Positions 1 to 8,300 of a DNA stretch of 9,051 nucleotides are shown here, piece after piece (the stretch's first letter is position 1; every line of letters begins with the position of its first letter). The notes beneath the pieces are model-generated. The model was given only the letters and a program-made list of their open reading frames with translations. It made no database searches and was not told the origin of the DNA. The stretch lies in the NCBI GenBank assembly GCA_029250345.1, contig JAQXFL010000062.1, positions 1-9,051 on the forward strand. Reading direction: 5' to 3'. The translations under genes and the position numbers were made by a program. The DNA comes from Candidatus Poseidoniaceae archaeon. GTDB taxonomy: Archaea; Thermoplasmatota; Poseidoniia; Poseidoniales; Poseidoniaceae.

Positions 1-741
1 GACGATGTCCCAATGATTCCTGCATCCTCTTTGAACGGCGACAATGGGTTCAATAAGCCCGACAAGTGCCCATGGTACAACGGACCAACACTCTTCGAAG
101 CCATCGACAAGATCACTATGCCTTCAAAGCCAATCAACAAGCCACTTCGCTTGCCAATTCAGGATGTCTACAAGATTTCCGGTATCGGTACAGTCCCAGT
201 CGGTAAGATTGAAACAGGAACTTTGAACGTTGGAAAGACAGTCGTCTTCAACCCTTCACAGAAGTCTGCTGAAGTCAAGTCCATTGAAATGCACCACACC
301 ATGGTCCCTAAGGCAGAGCCTGGAGACAACGTTGGTTTCAACGTCCGTGGTCTTGCACAAGTCGACATCCGCCGTGGTGACGTCGCTGGATACGCAGACA
401 GCGAACCAATGTTCGTTCGTCACGACGAAACCTTCGTCGGTCAAATCCAATTGATGGACATTCCAAAGGCTGTTTCCGTCGGATACACTCCAGTGTTCCA
501 CGCACACACCGCTCAAGTCGCTGTTCGATTCCTCGAACTGCTTGAGAAGACCAACAGGTCCGGTAAGGAAGCTAACCCGTCTTTCCTCAAGACAGGCGAC
601 GCATGTCTCATCCGTTTCCAACCAAACAAGCCAATGGCTATTGAGCAAATGGACACGTTCCCTGAACTCTCTCGCTTCGCTATCCGTGACATGGGTAAGA
701 CCGTCGCAGCAGGCGTTTGTTTGAAGATTGACAAGAAGTGA
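1..741 (+). CDS. tuf: Translation elongation factor 1-alpha (aEF1A), 3' part; 5' end outside window
   Basis: This is the GTP-dependent factor that carries aminoacyl-tRNA to the ribosomal A site in the cytoplasm. The frame is open from base 1 to the TGA at 739-741, giving 246 visible residues. The ATG at 13 is internal, because the preceding in-frame codons (DDVP) continue the family sequence. Archaeal EF-1A is about 420-430 residues, so the G domain with its nucleotide-binding motifs is missing to the left. Visible order: the end of the G domain with CPWYNGPTL (fragment residues 23-31), the beta-barrel domain 2 (about 50-132; GTVPVGKIETG, KSIEMHH, AEPGDNVGFNVRG), then domain 3 (about 143-244; VFHAHTAQVAVRF, FLKTGDA, FAIRDMGKTVAAGV). 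Lysine codons appear to be almost all AAG, fitting a highly expressed gene. It lies 42 bases upstream of S10, the usual archaeal pairing and probably one transcript. The assignment is secure. Confidence 0.97.
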   Translation, partial: DDVPMIPASSLNGDNGFNKPDKCPWYNGPTLFEAIDKITMPSKPINKPLRLPIQDVYKISGIGTVPVGKIETGTLNVGKTVVFNPSQKSAEVKSIEMHHTMVPKAEPGDNVGFNVRGLAQVDIRRGDVAGYADSEPMFVRHDETFVGQIQLMDIPKAVSVGYTPVFHAHTAQVAVRFLELLEKTNRSGKEANPSFLKTGDACLIRFQPNKPMAIEQMDTFPELSRFAIRDMGKTVAAGVCLKIDKK

Positions 742-756
742 TTCATCACTTGAAGA

Positions 757-780
757 AATCGGAAGGAATCGGAAGGAATC
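757..780 (+). promoter_or_regulatory. Duplicated ribosome-binding sequence before S10 (two 10-base units)
   Basis: The 10-base unit GGAAGGAATC occurs twice in direct tandem (761-770 and 771-780), preceded by another AATC (757-760). Each copy carries a purine-rich GGAAGG. The proximal one (771-776) is 7 bases from the ATG at 784, a normal Shine-Dalgarno distance, and so supports that start. The distal copy is 17 bases away and is probably not used directly. It may be a simple slippage duplication. Confidence 0.6.
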
Positions 781-783
781 ATT

Positions 784-1113
784 ATGGCAGCAGTCACGAT
801 TATCAAGCTCACCGGCCAAAATCATCGAGATATCGATAACGTTGCTAGCCAAATTAAGACCATCTGCGACACCGGTGGAATCTCTCTACGAGGTCCTATC
901 CCGTTGCCGACACGTCACCTTGTCGTCCCAGTGCGCAAAGCACCTGATGGCGAAGGCGTCGAGACGTACGATCACTGGGAACTCCGTGTTCACAAGCGTC
1001 TTCTTGAGATGGACATCACCTCCGGTAAGGGCGAATCCGCTCTCCGACAAGTGACTCGAATTCCAATTCCTGACACCGTTAGCATTGAACTTTCAATGCG
1101 CTCTGTCAACTGA
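784..1113 (+). CDS. rpsJ: Small ribosomal subunit protein S10 (uS10)
   Basis: This is a 109-residue protein of the 30S subunit head, close to the roughly 100-residue archaeal norm. Family signatures are visible throughout: the N-terminal strand TIIKLTGQNHRDID (about residues 5-18), the GPIPLPTRHLVVPVRKAPDG core (about 37-56), the WELRVHKRLLEM helix/strand, and the C-terminal IPIPDTVSIELSM. The ATG at 784 is chosen because GGAAGG lies 7 bases upstream and the first residues match the family N-terminus. An upstream in-frame start is unlikely since EF-1A ends only 42 bases before. The gene sits directly downstream of EF-1A in the same direction, the conserved archaeal order, so co-transcription is expected. 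A convergent gene follows. The assignment is secure. Confidence 0.97.
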   Translation: MAAVTIIKLTGQNHRDIDNVASQIKTICDTGGISLRGPIPLPTRHLVVPVRKAPDGEGVETYDHWELRVHKRLLEMDITSGKGESALRQVTRIPIPDTVSIELSMRSVN

Positions 1114-1212
1114 TTCGTCGAACGAATGATCACTCGCAGTTACTGTAGAATGCCGATAGGCTGTTTCATACTGAGGCTGCGTCAAATTGATTTCAAAGCG
1201 AAGATTGCTTTG
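1113..1212. other. Convergent intergenic gap with two short hairpins (possible transcript ends)
   Basis: The gap between the S10 stop and the minus-strand GINS stop holds two small dyads. ATTCGT-CGA-ACGAAT (1113-1127) overlaps the last base of the S10 stop codon. CAAAGC-(7)-GCTTTG (1194-1212) lies two bases beyond the GINS stop when read on the minus strand. Neither is followed by a long T run in its own direction, so a role as terminator or 3'-end structure is only a suggestion. Nothing else is seen in the gap. Confidence 0.25.
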
Positions 1213-1214
1213 CT

Positions 1215-2234
1215 TCAAAGTGCAGCGTCTTCAGCCACGCCCGACTCGATGAGCCACGCAGCAGTTTCAGCGTCAACAAACTGTACATCGCCTTCCTCAA
1301 GCATCAGTTCTTCACCGTTCTTAGTTGCGATGGGTTCAGGGCTAGAAATCAAAACCCGTATCCGTTGGAGTTCATTTTCTTCTGATGATTGTTCTTCAAC
1401 ATTCACCAGTTCCTCTTTTGGTTCGGGGTTCATGTCGAACATTTCTATCGGAGAGGATGACTTCTTTGATGGTGCGAGTTCAAGTGCAGCAGCGTGCTTT
1501 TTACTCTCGTTCGCCGGTGAGGTCGACGGGGGCTGTTCAGCACTTTTTGCAGGCGGAGCATCCGCTAAGTCTGCGTGAATGTATTCATCGATGTCAGGCC
1601 ATTCTTCATCGACAAACCGTTCTTCGTCATCACCGTTGTACTCCATAGCCTGCACAGGTGGTTCTTTGTCTTCAAATGCTAAATCAGGCGGTGCTGCACC
1701 GGTCAGACTTGCATCGATGTACGAATCGAGTTGCATTGTACCTGGAGCGTGTCTCGTTTGTTCTGGGCGAAGCTCGCCTGCGATACCGTTTTGCATGGAG
1801 TTCCAATCAACTTCCATCTTGAAGCGGTCAATTTGCACCTGCATCATATGATAAATTGCTTTCTCAGCAGGATCATGTCGCTGCCAGTCTAATGCTGGCA
1901 AGTCTTGTCCAGGTTGTGTAGATGTGCGCAACGATTGAGACGACACGTGCTGCATCATGGCAACCAACCTCTTCCGAGCGAGTTCTGAAGCAATAAGGCG
2001 GATATTGGCCTGTCTTTTCTGAAGGTTTTGGAGTCGCATCCCAGTCATGCCTTTCATGAGCATGTTTTGTATCTCATTATCGAGGCTGCCGAGAAGTTGG
2101 TGAACCATTTTCCAGAAATCTTGGCGAGGAAGTGGAACTGGAACATGGCGGTTAATTTGCAACCGATGCGTCGCAAACAGTTGTTCTTCTACCTCGCGCG
2201 ACTGAGCACTGTCAAGGTCGCCAAGGTTCGACAT
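1215..2234 (-). CDS. gins51: GINS-family replication protein (Gins51/Sld5-Psf1 type), with long acidic linker
   Basis: GINS bridges the MCM helicase and the RecJ/Cdc45-like partner at archaeal replication forks. In this 339-residue protein, residues about 10-145 are helical and fit the A domain (EVEEQLFATHRLQI, LPRQDFWKMVHQLL, LQKRQANIRLIASELARKRL, then DPAEKAIYHMMQVQIDRF). Residues about 289-337 fit the small beta-rich B domain (RIRVLISSPEPIATKNGEEL, then EEGDVQFVDAETAAWLIESGVAE). The A-then-B order is that of Gins51. Between them is a low-complexity linker (about 146-288) rich in Asp, Glu, Pro, Ser and Ala. Typical archaeal Gins51 is near 200 residues, so the extra length is the linker. Start ATG at 2234-2232 has AGGAG (2245-2241) 6 bases upstream. 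It is convergent to S10 and divergent from the surface-protein gene. The call is from recognised sequence pattern and was not checked by profile search; the B domain is the stronger half. Confidence 0.75.
   Translation of the reverse strand: MSNLGDLDSAQSREVEEQLFATHRLQINRHVPVPLPRQDFWKMVHQLLGSLDNEIQNMLMKGMTGMRLQNLQKRQANIRLIASELARKRLVAMMQHVSSQSLRTSTQPGQDLPALDWQRHDPAEKAIYHMMQVQIDRFKMEVDWNSMQNGIAGELRPEQTRHAPGTMQLDSYIDASLTGAAPPDLAFEDKEPPVQAMEYNGDDEERFVDEEWPDIDEYIHADLADAPPAKSAEQPPSTSPANESKKHAAALELAPSKKSSSPIEMFDMNPEPKEELVNVEEQSSEENELQRIRVLISSPEPIATKNGEELMLEEGDVQFVDAETAAWLIESGVAEDAAL
1566..1730 (-). repeat. Duplicated short motif in the GINS linker (D-x-Y-I-x-A-x-L)
   Basis: Within the otherwise low-complexity linker, residues 169-177 (LDSYIDASL, bases 1704-1730) and 215-223 (IDEYIHADL, bases 1566-1592) share the pattern [LI]-D-x-Y-I-x-A-x-L, each followed within a few residues by Ala-Pro-Pro. 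The copies are 46 residues apart. Conserved hydrophobic/acidic islands in a disordered linker look like short linear binding motifs; a partner cannot be named from sequence. Confidence 0.5.
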
Positions 2235-2277
2235 CGTTCACTCCTATGGCCGACATACTTTGAACCCTTCATTCCCG

Positions 2278-2287
2278 ATTTATCAAA
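2278..2287. promoter_or_regulatory. AT-rich TATA-like element shared by the divergent genes (tentative)
   Basis: ATTTATCAAA on the plus strand reads TTTGATAAAT on the minus strand and is the most TATA-like stretch in the divergent gap. With the usual archaeal TATA-to-start distance of about 26 bases, it would place a minus-strand start near 2255 (leader about 20 bases, containing the GINS ribosome-binding site). It would place a plus-strand start near 2308 (leader about 37 bases, containing the whole 2319-2337 hairpin). A second AT-rich stretch (2302-2312) could serve the plus gene instead. This is inference from spacing only. Confidence 0.3.
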
Positions 2288-2291
2288 CAAC

Positions 2292-2301
2292 GAGCGCGCT
2301 C
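2292..2301. repeat. 10-bp perfect palindrome GAGCGCGCTC in the divergent gap
   Basis: The sequence is its own reverse complement. It lies between the TATA-like element and the hairpin over the giant gene's ribosome-binding site. A regulator site is possible, but a lone 10-bp palindrome is weak evidence. Confidence 0.3.
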
Positions 2302-2318
2302 ATTCATATTCAATGGCT

Positions 2319-2337
2319 CACCTCGCAGAGCGAGGTG
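2319..2337 (+). promoter_or_regulatory. Perfect 8-bp hairpin enclosing the ribosome-binding site of the giant surface-protein gene
   Basis: CACCTCGC-AGA-GCGAGGTG forms an uninterrupted 8-bp, GC-rich stem with a 3-base loop. The 3' arm contains GAGGTG (2332-2337), the Shine-Dalgarno sequence 7 bases before the GTG at 2345. If transcribed, the folded leader would mask that site and limit translation. Alternatively the 19-bp dyad could be a protein-binding DNA operator. The sequence symmetry is certain; the regulatory role is inferred and requires a transcript that begins upstream of 2319. Confidence 0.5.
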
Positions 2338-2344
2338 TTTGATT

Positions 2345-5300
2345 GTGTCCAAGATAAGAGATTCATTTTTGCCAAGACGCAAGTCTGCAGGCACTGCTTT
2401 GTTCCTCATGTTTCTCATGTTGAGCAGTGTTTTCTCTGCGGCAAACGATTCCGATTTTGGAGCCAGTTTACTTCCTGAACCGGATTACGATTCGACCGGT
2501 GAATTGTTCTTCCATCCTGCACCGAATCAAACCAGCGTGAATTCCAGTTTGTCTTCCTTGATTCAAGTTCCATCAAATCATACATTCATGGACGGCACTG
2601 TTGAGGTTGAGCCGCTTTGGAATCGCTCTGCTTCGAACGGGACTCACTATGGTGTTGGCGCTCTGAATCAGTGGAACGGAACCCATTCGATGACCAACGG
2701 CATCGGCCACGGAGGCCAATTGACGCTTGCGACCAATTCTTCGCTGGGTACAATTACCGATTTCGAATCAACTGTTGTTGCACCAGCACGATGGCTCGGG
2801 AGCGGTGATGACCATGAGGCTTGGTCCATCCAACGGCCCAGTATCGTTCCGTTTTCATCGAACTCGGGAATGGCAGTTCCTACCAACGGTTCGAATTCCA
2901 TCGGCTTTCTCGCCACCCATGCCCGAGGAGATCTCGGCTCTGACATGAATGGATGTTTTGTATCTCCAGCGGTGGATACTCCTTTCCGTATCAGCAACTA
3001 TACGCTTCAATTTGATCATTGGACTGCTCTGTACAACGACGATGCAGCATGGGTCGAAATGCGCGACATGAATGGAAGTTGGGCCCTTCTCTCGCCGCTT
3101 GACGGTTATTCCTCCACTTCAGCACTCAATACCACTCCAAGCAGTGTGTGGAACGGCGAAGATTCGGCTTGGAATTCGGCTTCTTTCCAACTTGACACGC
3201 TGGTTTCCCAGTTCCAACCCACTGTTCAATTCAGGTTGTGCTTCCAAACGAGTTCCTCTTCTGGACTGCGTGGAGGTTGGTTTGTCGATAATTTTGAAGT
3301 TCGGAATCAGGGCGATAGCCCCGGCGCTTGGTTTCATGGAAACTTATCCGCGGACTATGCTCCGAACGCCGACGGAGACTTTGTCCTTCCAGTTGATTTT
3401 ACGAATTTGACGGGCCAAAACGTCGAGCTTGAAGTCTGGTCAAATTGGGACATTCAAGGAGCAGCCTTTGATACATTAACAGTAGAAATTTCGTATAACA
3501 ATGGCTTATCATACAACAGCCTCTCCAACTACCCTGGACTTCCTTCAGTCGGCGCTGTCTGCAACGGGCAATGGTTCAACGGTGGTGATTCGGCGAACAG
3601 ATGGTGTCCGTTTACCTTCGTTCTGCCTTGGTCGACGAGTACCCCAGCAAATGTAAGCAACATTTACCTTCGATTCAATGTACAAACGAACAACCAAATC
3701 AACTACGGTGGGTCTACCTCTTCTGCCTGGGAAGGAATTGCAATCGATGATTTGGGTGTGTGGGTGAATCGCGGTACATCCAACCAATCCTACACACTGC
3801 TCAATAATTTCACCGCACAACCAACCGGAATCAACGGTTCAGTTGGCGGTTGGCTTGAGTCTAGCACTGCTCCTAACGAATGGCAATGGTTGACCTTTTT
3901 CGAACACAACTCTCCTCAGGCGACAGTTTTTGATTTTGATTCCGGAAATGAATTACCCGCTGGTTGGTCTCTGTGGTCGCAAACGAACCGGCGTTGGGAT
4001 GTTGGAGCGACCAGTAATTCCTCTGGATTCGGGCCAGGCGTGTGGCATTCGGGTTTGAGCGGAGCAGGAATCTACCTTGATGATGAATATCGCAGTGACA
4101 TGTGGACCGAACTCTTCACTCCTGAATATTACATTCCCGAAAATTCGACCTCTCGCCTCACCTTCAGGAGTTGGGTATGTACCGAGGCGAATTGGGACGG
4201 TGGAGCTGTTTCGATATCGACGGATGGTGGCGAAAATTGGTGGTTTATCCCTCCGACTTACAACGGATTCCACGACCAACTCTCGACCACGAACATCAAC
4301 TCTCCCTTGTACAATCAAGCCATATTCGACGGTTCTAGGGTGTTGGGCGGATGCCACAATGTACAACGTGGATTTGATTTGAAAGAATACGACCTCTCCA
4401 ATCTTACGGGTTCTACAGTGCGTGCTAAGTTCACCTTTTTCTCCGACCAATTGGTCGAACTTGACGGGTGGTATATTGACGATGCTGGTATTGAAATCGA
4501 TGTCTACGAGCCGAACGGGTCATGGACTTCAGAAGTCCTCACACCAGACCCAGTGTTCGGTTGGGGGCAACTCGATGGATTCGTAGTTGAACCATCCAAC
4601 ACCACCGTGAGATTCGATGTTCTTGATGCCAATGGAACAGCAATCGCTGGATATCAAAACAGAACGCTACCTATCGACTTGCCCTTCGATGCGGCTCAAT
4701 ATACTGAACTGTATATCCGCGCTCATATGACAAGTCTCGATCGCTTAATCACACCAAGCATCGAACGCCTCTCGATTGGAACGCTTACCTATTTCGATGC
4801 TTACCATCTTGCTCACTCGTCTGGATTCACCGGCACCAATCTTGAACAGCTGGAGACGAGCAGTGATTATACTCTGCGAACTCCGTCGACGGCAAGTTAT
4901 GTCTCCTTGATGTGGGAAACCAAGGCGTTTTGCCCGTTTCAAACAGCCCAATATCAACTGCTTGCCGGTAACTTAAGCGCTCTACACAGCGATTATTCTG
5001 TCGTGGCATCCAAATGGGAGGCTTCCCCGTATCCAACTCTCTCTCAGATCATTGAGCGCCAAGGCAGACCGAAAATGTCTGTTGATTTCGCTTTAACTTG
5101 GTCGCCAGGTCAATCTTCGAAAGGATTCCTTTTCGAACCGTATTGTTCAGTTGCCCCGGTTGGAACAGAAGTTGGATTGGGAACTCCACCCACTACGCTG
5201 TTCGCATGGCCGGAGTCTACAGCAAGTTCTACGCTTGGACTGAATCAACACTTTCACGCCTTCCAGCAGCCACAGTCACCGGTTGTAAGTGGATTTGAGA

Positions 5301-8300
5301 ACCTCTCATTTTCTCACTCTGGGGCAATGAGTTCAGCACAATTGTCGGTTCTCGTCGCTCGAAACAGCGACTCTTCACTCGTTTCAGGGTTTGACATCAG
5401 TTACTTGGCTGCCGTCACCAGTGATGGCTCAGCTGGCTTGCTACGGCACGGCAACCTCCAAACCGTTGATTTGCAATTGACATCATCTCAGCAGCATCAT
5501 CGAATTCAGTTCACATCAGTATGTTCCACTCAAGTACAGTATACCGAGCATCTTGACATTTGCACTCTTGATATGCAAGTACATGGGAACTTTACTGCGA
5601 ACTTCTCTCAATTACATTTCATACCTCATCAACAAACTTTGACAACACAACTGTCTCACCAGGTACTCAATGTTCTACTGAACCAATCCTATGCCCAGTC
5701 TCCGGCTTCGCTGGTGGGCTTGCCGCTTCATGTACAATCGGTGAGCGGTTCTCAAATGGTCAATCTTAGCTATACGATGCAGACCAAACTCGTCGATAGG
5801 GTTCTCACCCCAGTCCACGTACGCTGGTTACCCAAACAAACCATCCAATTTGAAACCCACCACTGGAGAGGTGATGCTCACAGCATGGACGTTGATGGAC
5901 CGGACCTTTCCTCGGTATCTCTCGCACTTTCGGCTCAACCAAATTACGATGGCAAATTGATTGAGGTTGAGGTGTACAACCTTGACTCAACGCCTCAATT
6001 CAGACAACTTTCCGGAGCGGGATTCGCTTCTTTGGAGGCGTCACAATCTTTGGCTCAATGCACCATGAACACCTGCTCAATCAATTGGTCTTTGACCAGC
6101 CACTGGTTAATGGACGACGTAGATGATTTGTACGTGCTCGCTAAGGCGACAGATGTTGATGGTTTTTCGACAGGTCCTGATATCGAAGTACGGCAAACTT
6201 CCTTCAACGAAGTCGAGAATGATTTGGAAGTTGTTGAATTCAACGTCATCGATAATCTCAATCGAGTTCTTGACGACTGGTCAAACCCTCAGTGGCCTTT
6301 CCATTTGAACGCAAGTCAAGAGATGGTGGCAACCGGCAAAGTCCGATTTGAAGGAATTGCGAATGCTTTTGTCGAATCGAGTGATGCAGAAATCCGAATT
6401 GATGCCACTGCAGTGCCTCCAGTGAATTTTAGTGGAGGTCCAAATGAATGGCCCGGTGAAGCAGTTGATTGGAGCACTTCGTGGTTCGGAGATCTCGATG
6501 CCAACGGCGCTTTCTCCATTGATCTCCAAACACCCGGTATGGGAGATGTGATTCCGAGTAACACCCGTATTCTTCTTTCTCCTCATGTCCATCGCTCAGG
6601 TCCAATTGACGAAGATACTTCTTCCAGTGAAGATCAAACCAATCCATTCATCAGTATACCGTATTTGTTTGATAAAGTACATCCAACAACCGTTTCCATC
6701 GACGCACTTGAATCGGGTGATTATGTGCCAGCCGATGGTCACATCTGGACAGCACAACAGGATATTGCGCTACGTCTCAATTTACAAGACCCAGAAGGGT
6801 TATCCAACTCTCTGCAACTCTACACGTGGCTTGAATCCAGTGATGACGCCAACGGTAACGGAATAATGGAAGCGAATGAATACAGTGTTCAAACGGTGAC
6901 GTTCAACTCCGGTCTAACCTCAGTTCTGATTGACCTGCCTTTGCTGCCATGGCAACAGATTTTGCCTGCCGGACAATCGTCTGGAACAGCAAGCATTGTC
7001 GTCAAAGGATTTGATTTAGCTGGAAATCCACTCGAAGGTGGAGGTCAATTTGGAGAAGCGTTTGATCTCGCTACCTTTGAGGTGCAGGAACGCTACGATA
7101 CGACCATCGATACAGAAACCGTGTCGTTCGATTTATTCCAATCACAACTTTTGTCCGGAAACGAGCACACTTTTGCATTCACTGTGACCGATGGCAACGG
7201 AATCGAGTCGTTTGATTTGATTGAGTTTGCCTTGCTAAGCCGTGATCAAAACGAGGTGTGTACCGTCAAGTATGAACCTCGATTCCAACAGGTTGATTAC
7301 GATGAGGAATGCTTTGCAACAGCGCCGTTCGTCAATGTGTCCAAGCATCCTTTGCTTGCGGAATGGCAGGTTGAAATCCACTTCAGAATGTCTTGGGACC
7401 TGCTTGGCAACTCGATGACTGGAACACCTTCGTTGAAAATCTACGATGAAGGACAAGACCTTGGTCTCGGTTTATCGAGAATGAGCGTATTCGATTGGAC
7501 GCTGTCCAGTCAACTTGAATTGAGTTCGTTCGATATTCGCGACCAAACACTTCCCTTTGGTGCCCGTGAAGAATCCAAACTTTGGGTTCACAAGAACGAC
7601 ACACTTTCCGTGAGCGTCGGTTTGTATCATGCAAACACTTCCATTGCGGCTGAACATTTGCCAGACTCGGTCTTACTTCAAGCCGTATTGAGCGACGGTG
7701 AACGCAGTTCCAGTTCCAACGTCAGTTTCTCACTTCAAGGTCAGGCTGTTATGACCGTTCATCTCGACCCGTCGGTCGTGAAACTCCAAGAGGCTATGCT
7801 CGAATTCGAGGTAATGGGCTTGCCAACATTTTTCTCGCGTGAGACATTCAACATTACGTTTGACAGTGAATCGCCTCGGATTTCCATTCCTCCAGGGATT
7901 CTTTCTCAAATTGATTCGAATGCTTTGGACGAGGTCGATGTCATACTCATGGTGAATGATGAGGTCGGAATGAATCGTTCTTCGATTCAGATGCACTGGT
8001 ATTTCACTCGAGCAGGCAACCTCGTAGACGGCTCACAAGGTGCAGCATACGTTGACTTCTTGAGCCAAACCAGCATCACGTCGACCTTCTCCTCTCAAAT
8101 TGATATGCGGCCTTCCAATGCTTCGCTTCTGGTGAAGAGCGATCAATTGGTTGTATGGTTCAGCGGTAAAGACCAATCCGGTAATGTTCTTTCAGGATTC
8201 GGAACTGAAGTCGAACCAATCACTCCGAATTTCCGTTGGATTGCCTTTGAACCGCAGTTCGAGAACATCGTAGCCACCCCGTACCGTGCTAAAGTCGGCG

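Noticed and set aside
13..15. ATG at 13 as the EF-1A start
   Set aside because: The frame is open from base 1 and the upstream residues match the EF-1A interior; the sequence begins inside the G domain.
256..852. 198-residue minus-strand ORF across EF-1A and the start of S10
   Set aside because: It lies antisense to two secure, highly conserved genes and is explained by their biased codon use.
1126..1578. 150-residue plus-strand ORF antisense to the GINS gene
   Set aside because: It is a Ser-rich shadow of the acidic linker codons; no ribosome-binding site and no family resemblance, while the minus strand shows clear GINS domain patterns.
2339..2344. TTG at 2339 as the start of the giant protein
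   Set aside because: It leaves only one base between GAGGTG and the start; the in-frame GTG at 2345 has normal 7-base spacing.
2375..2386. Twin-arginine (Tat) signal in the giant protein
   Set aside because: An Arg-Arg-Lys is present before the hydrophobic core, but the wider S/T-R-R-x-F-L-K pattern is missing and the core is strongly hydrophobic, so a Sec signal is more likely.
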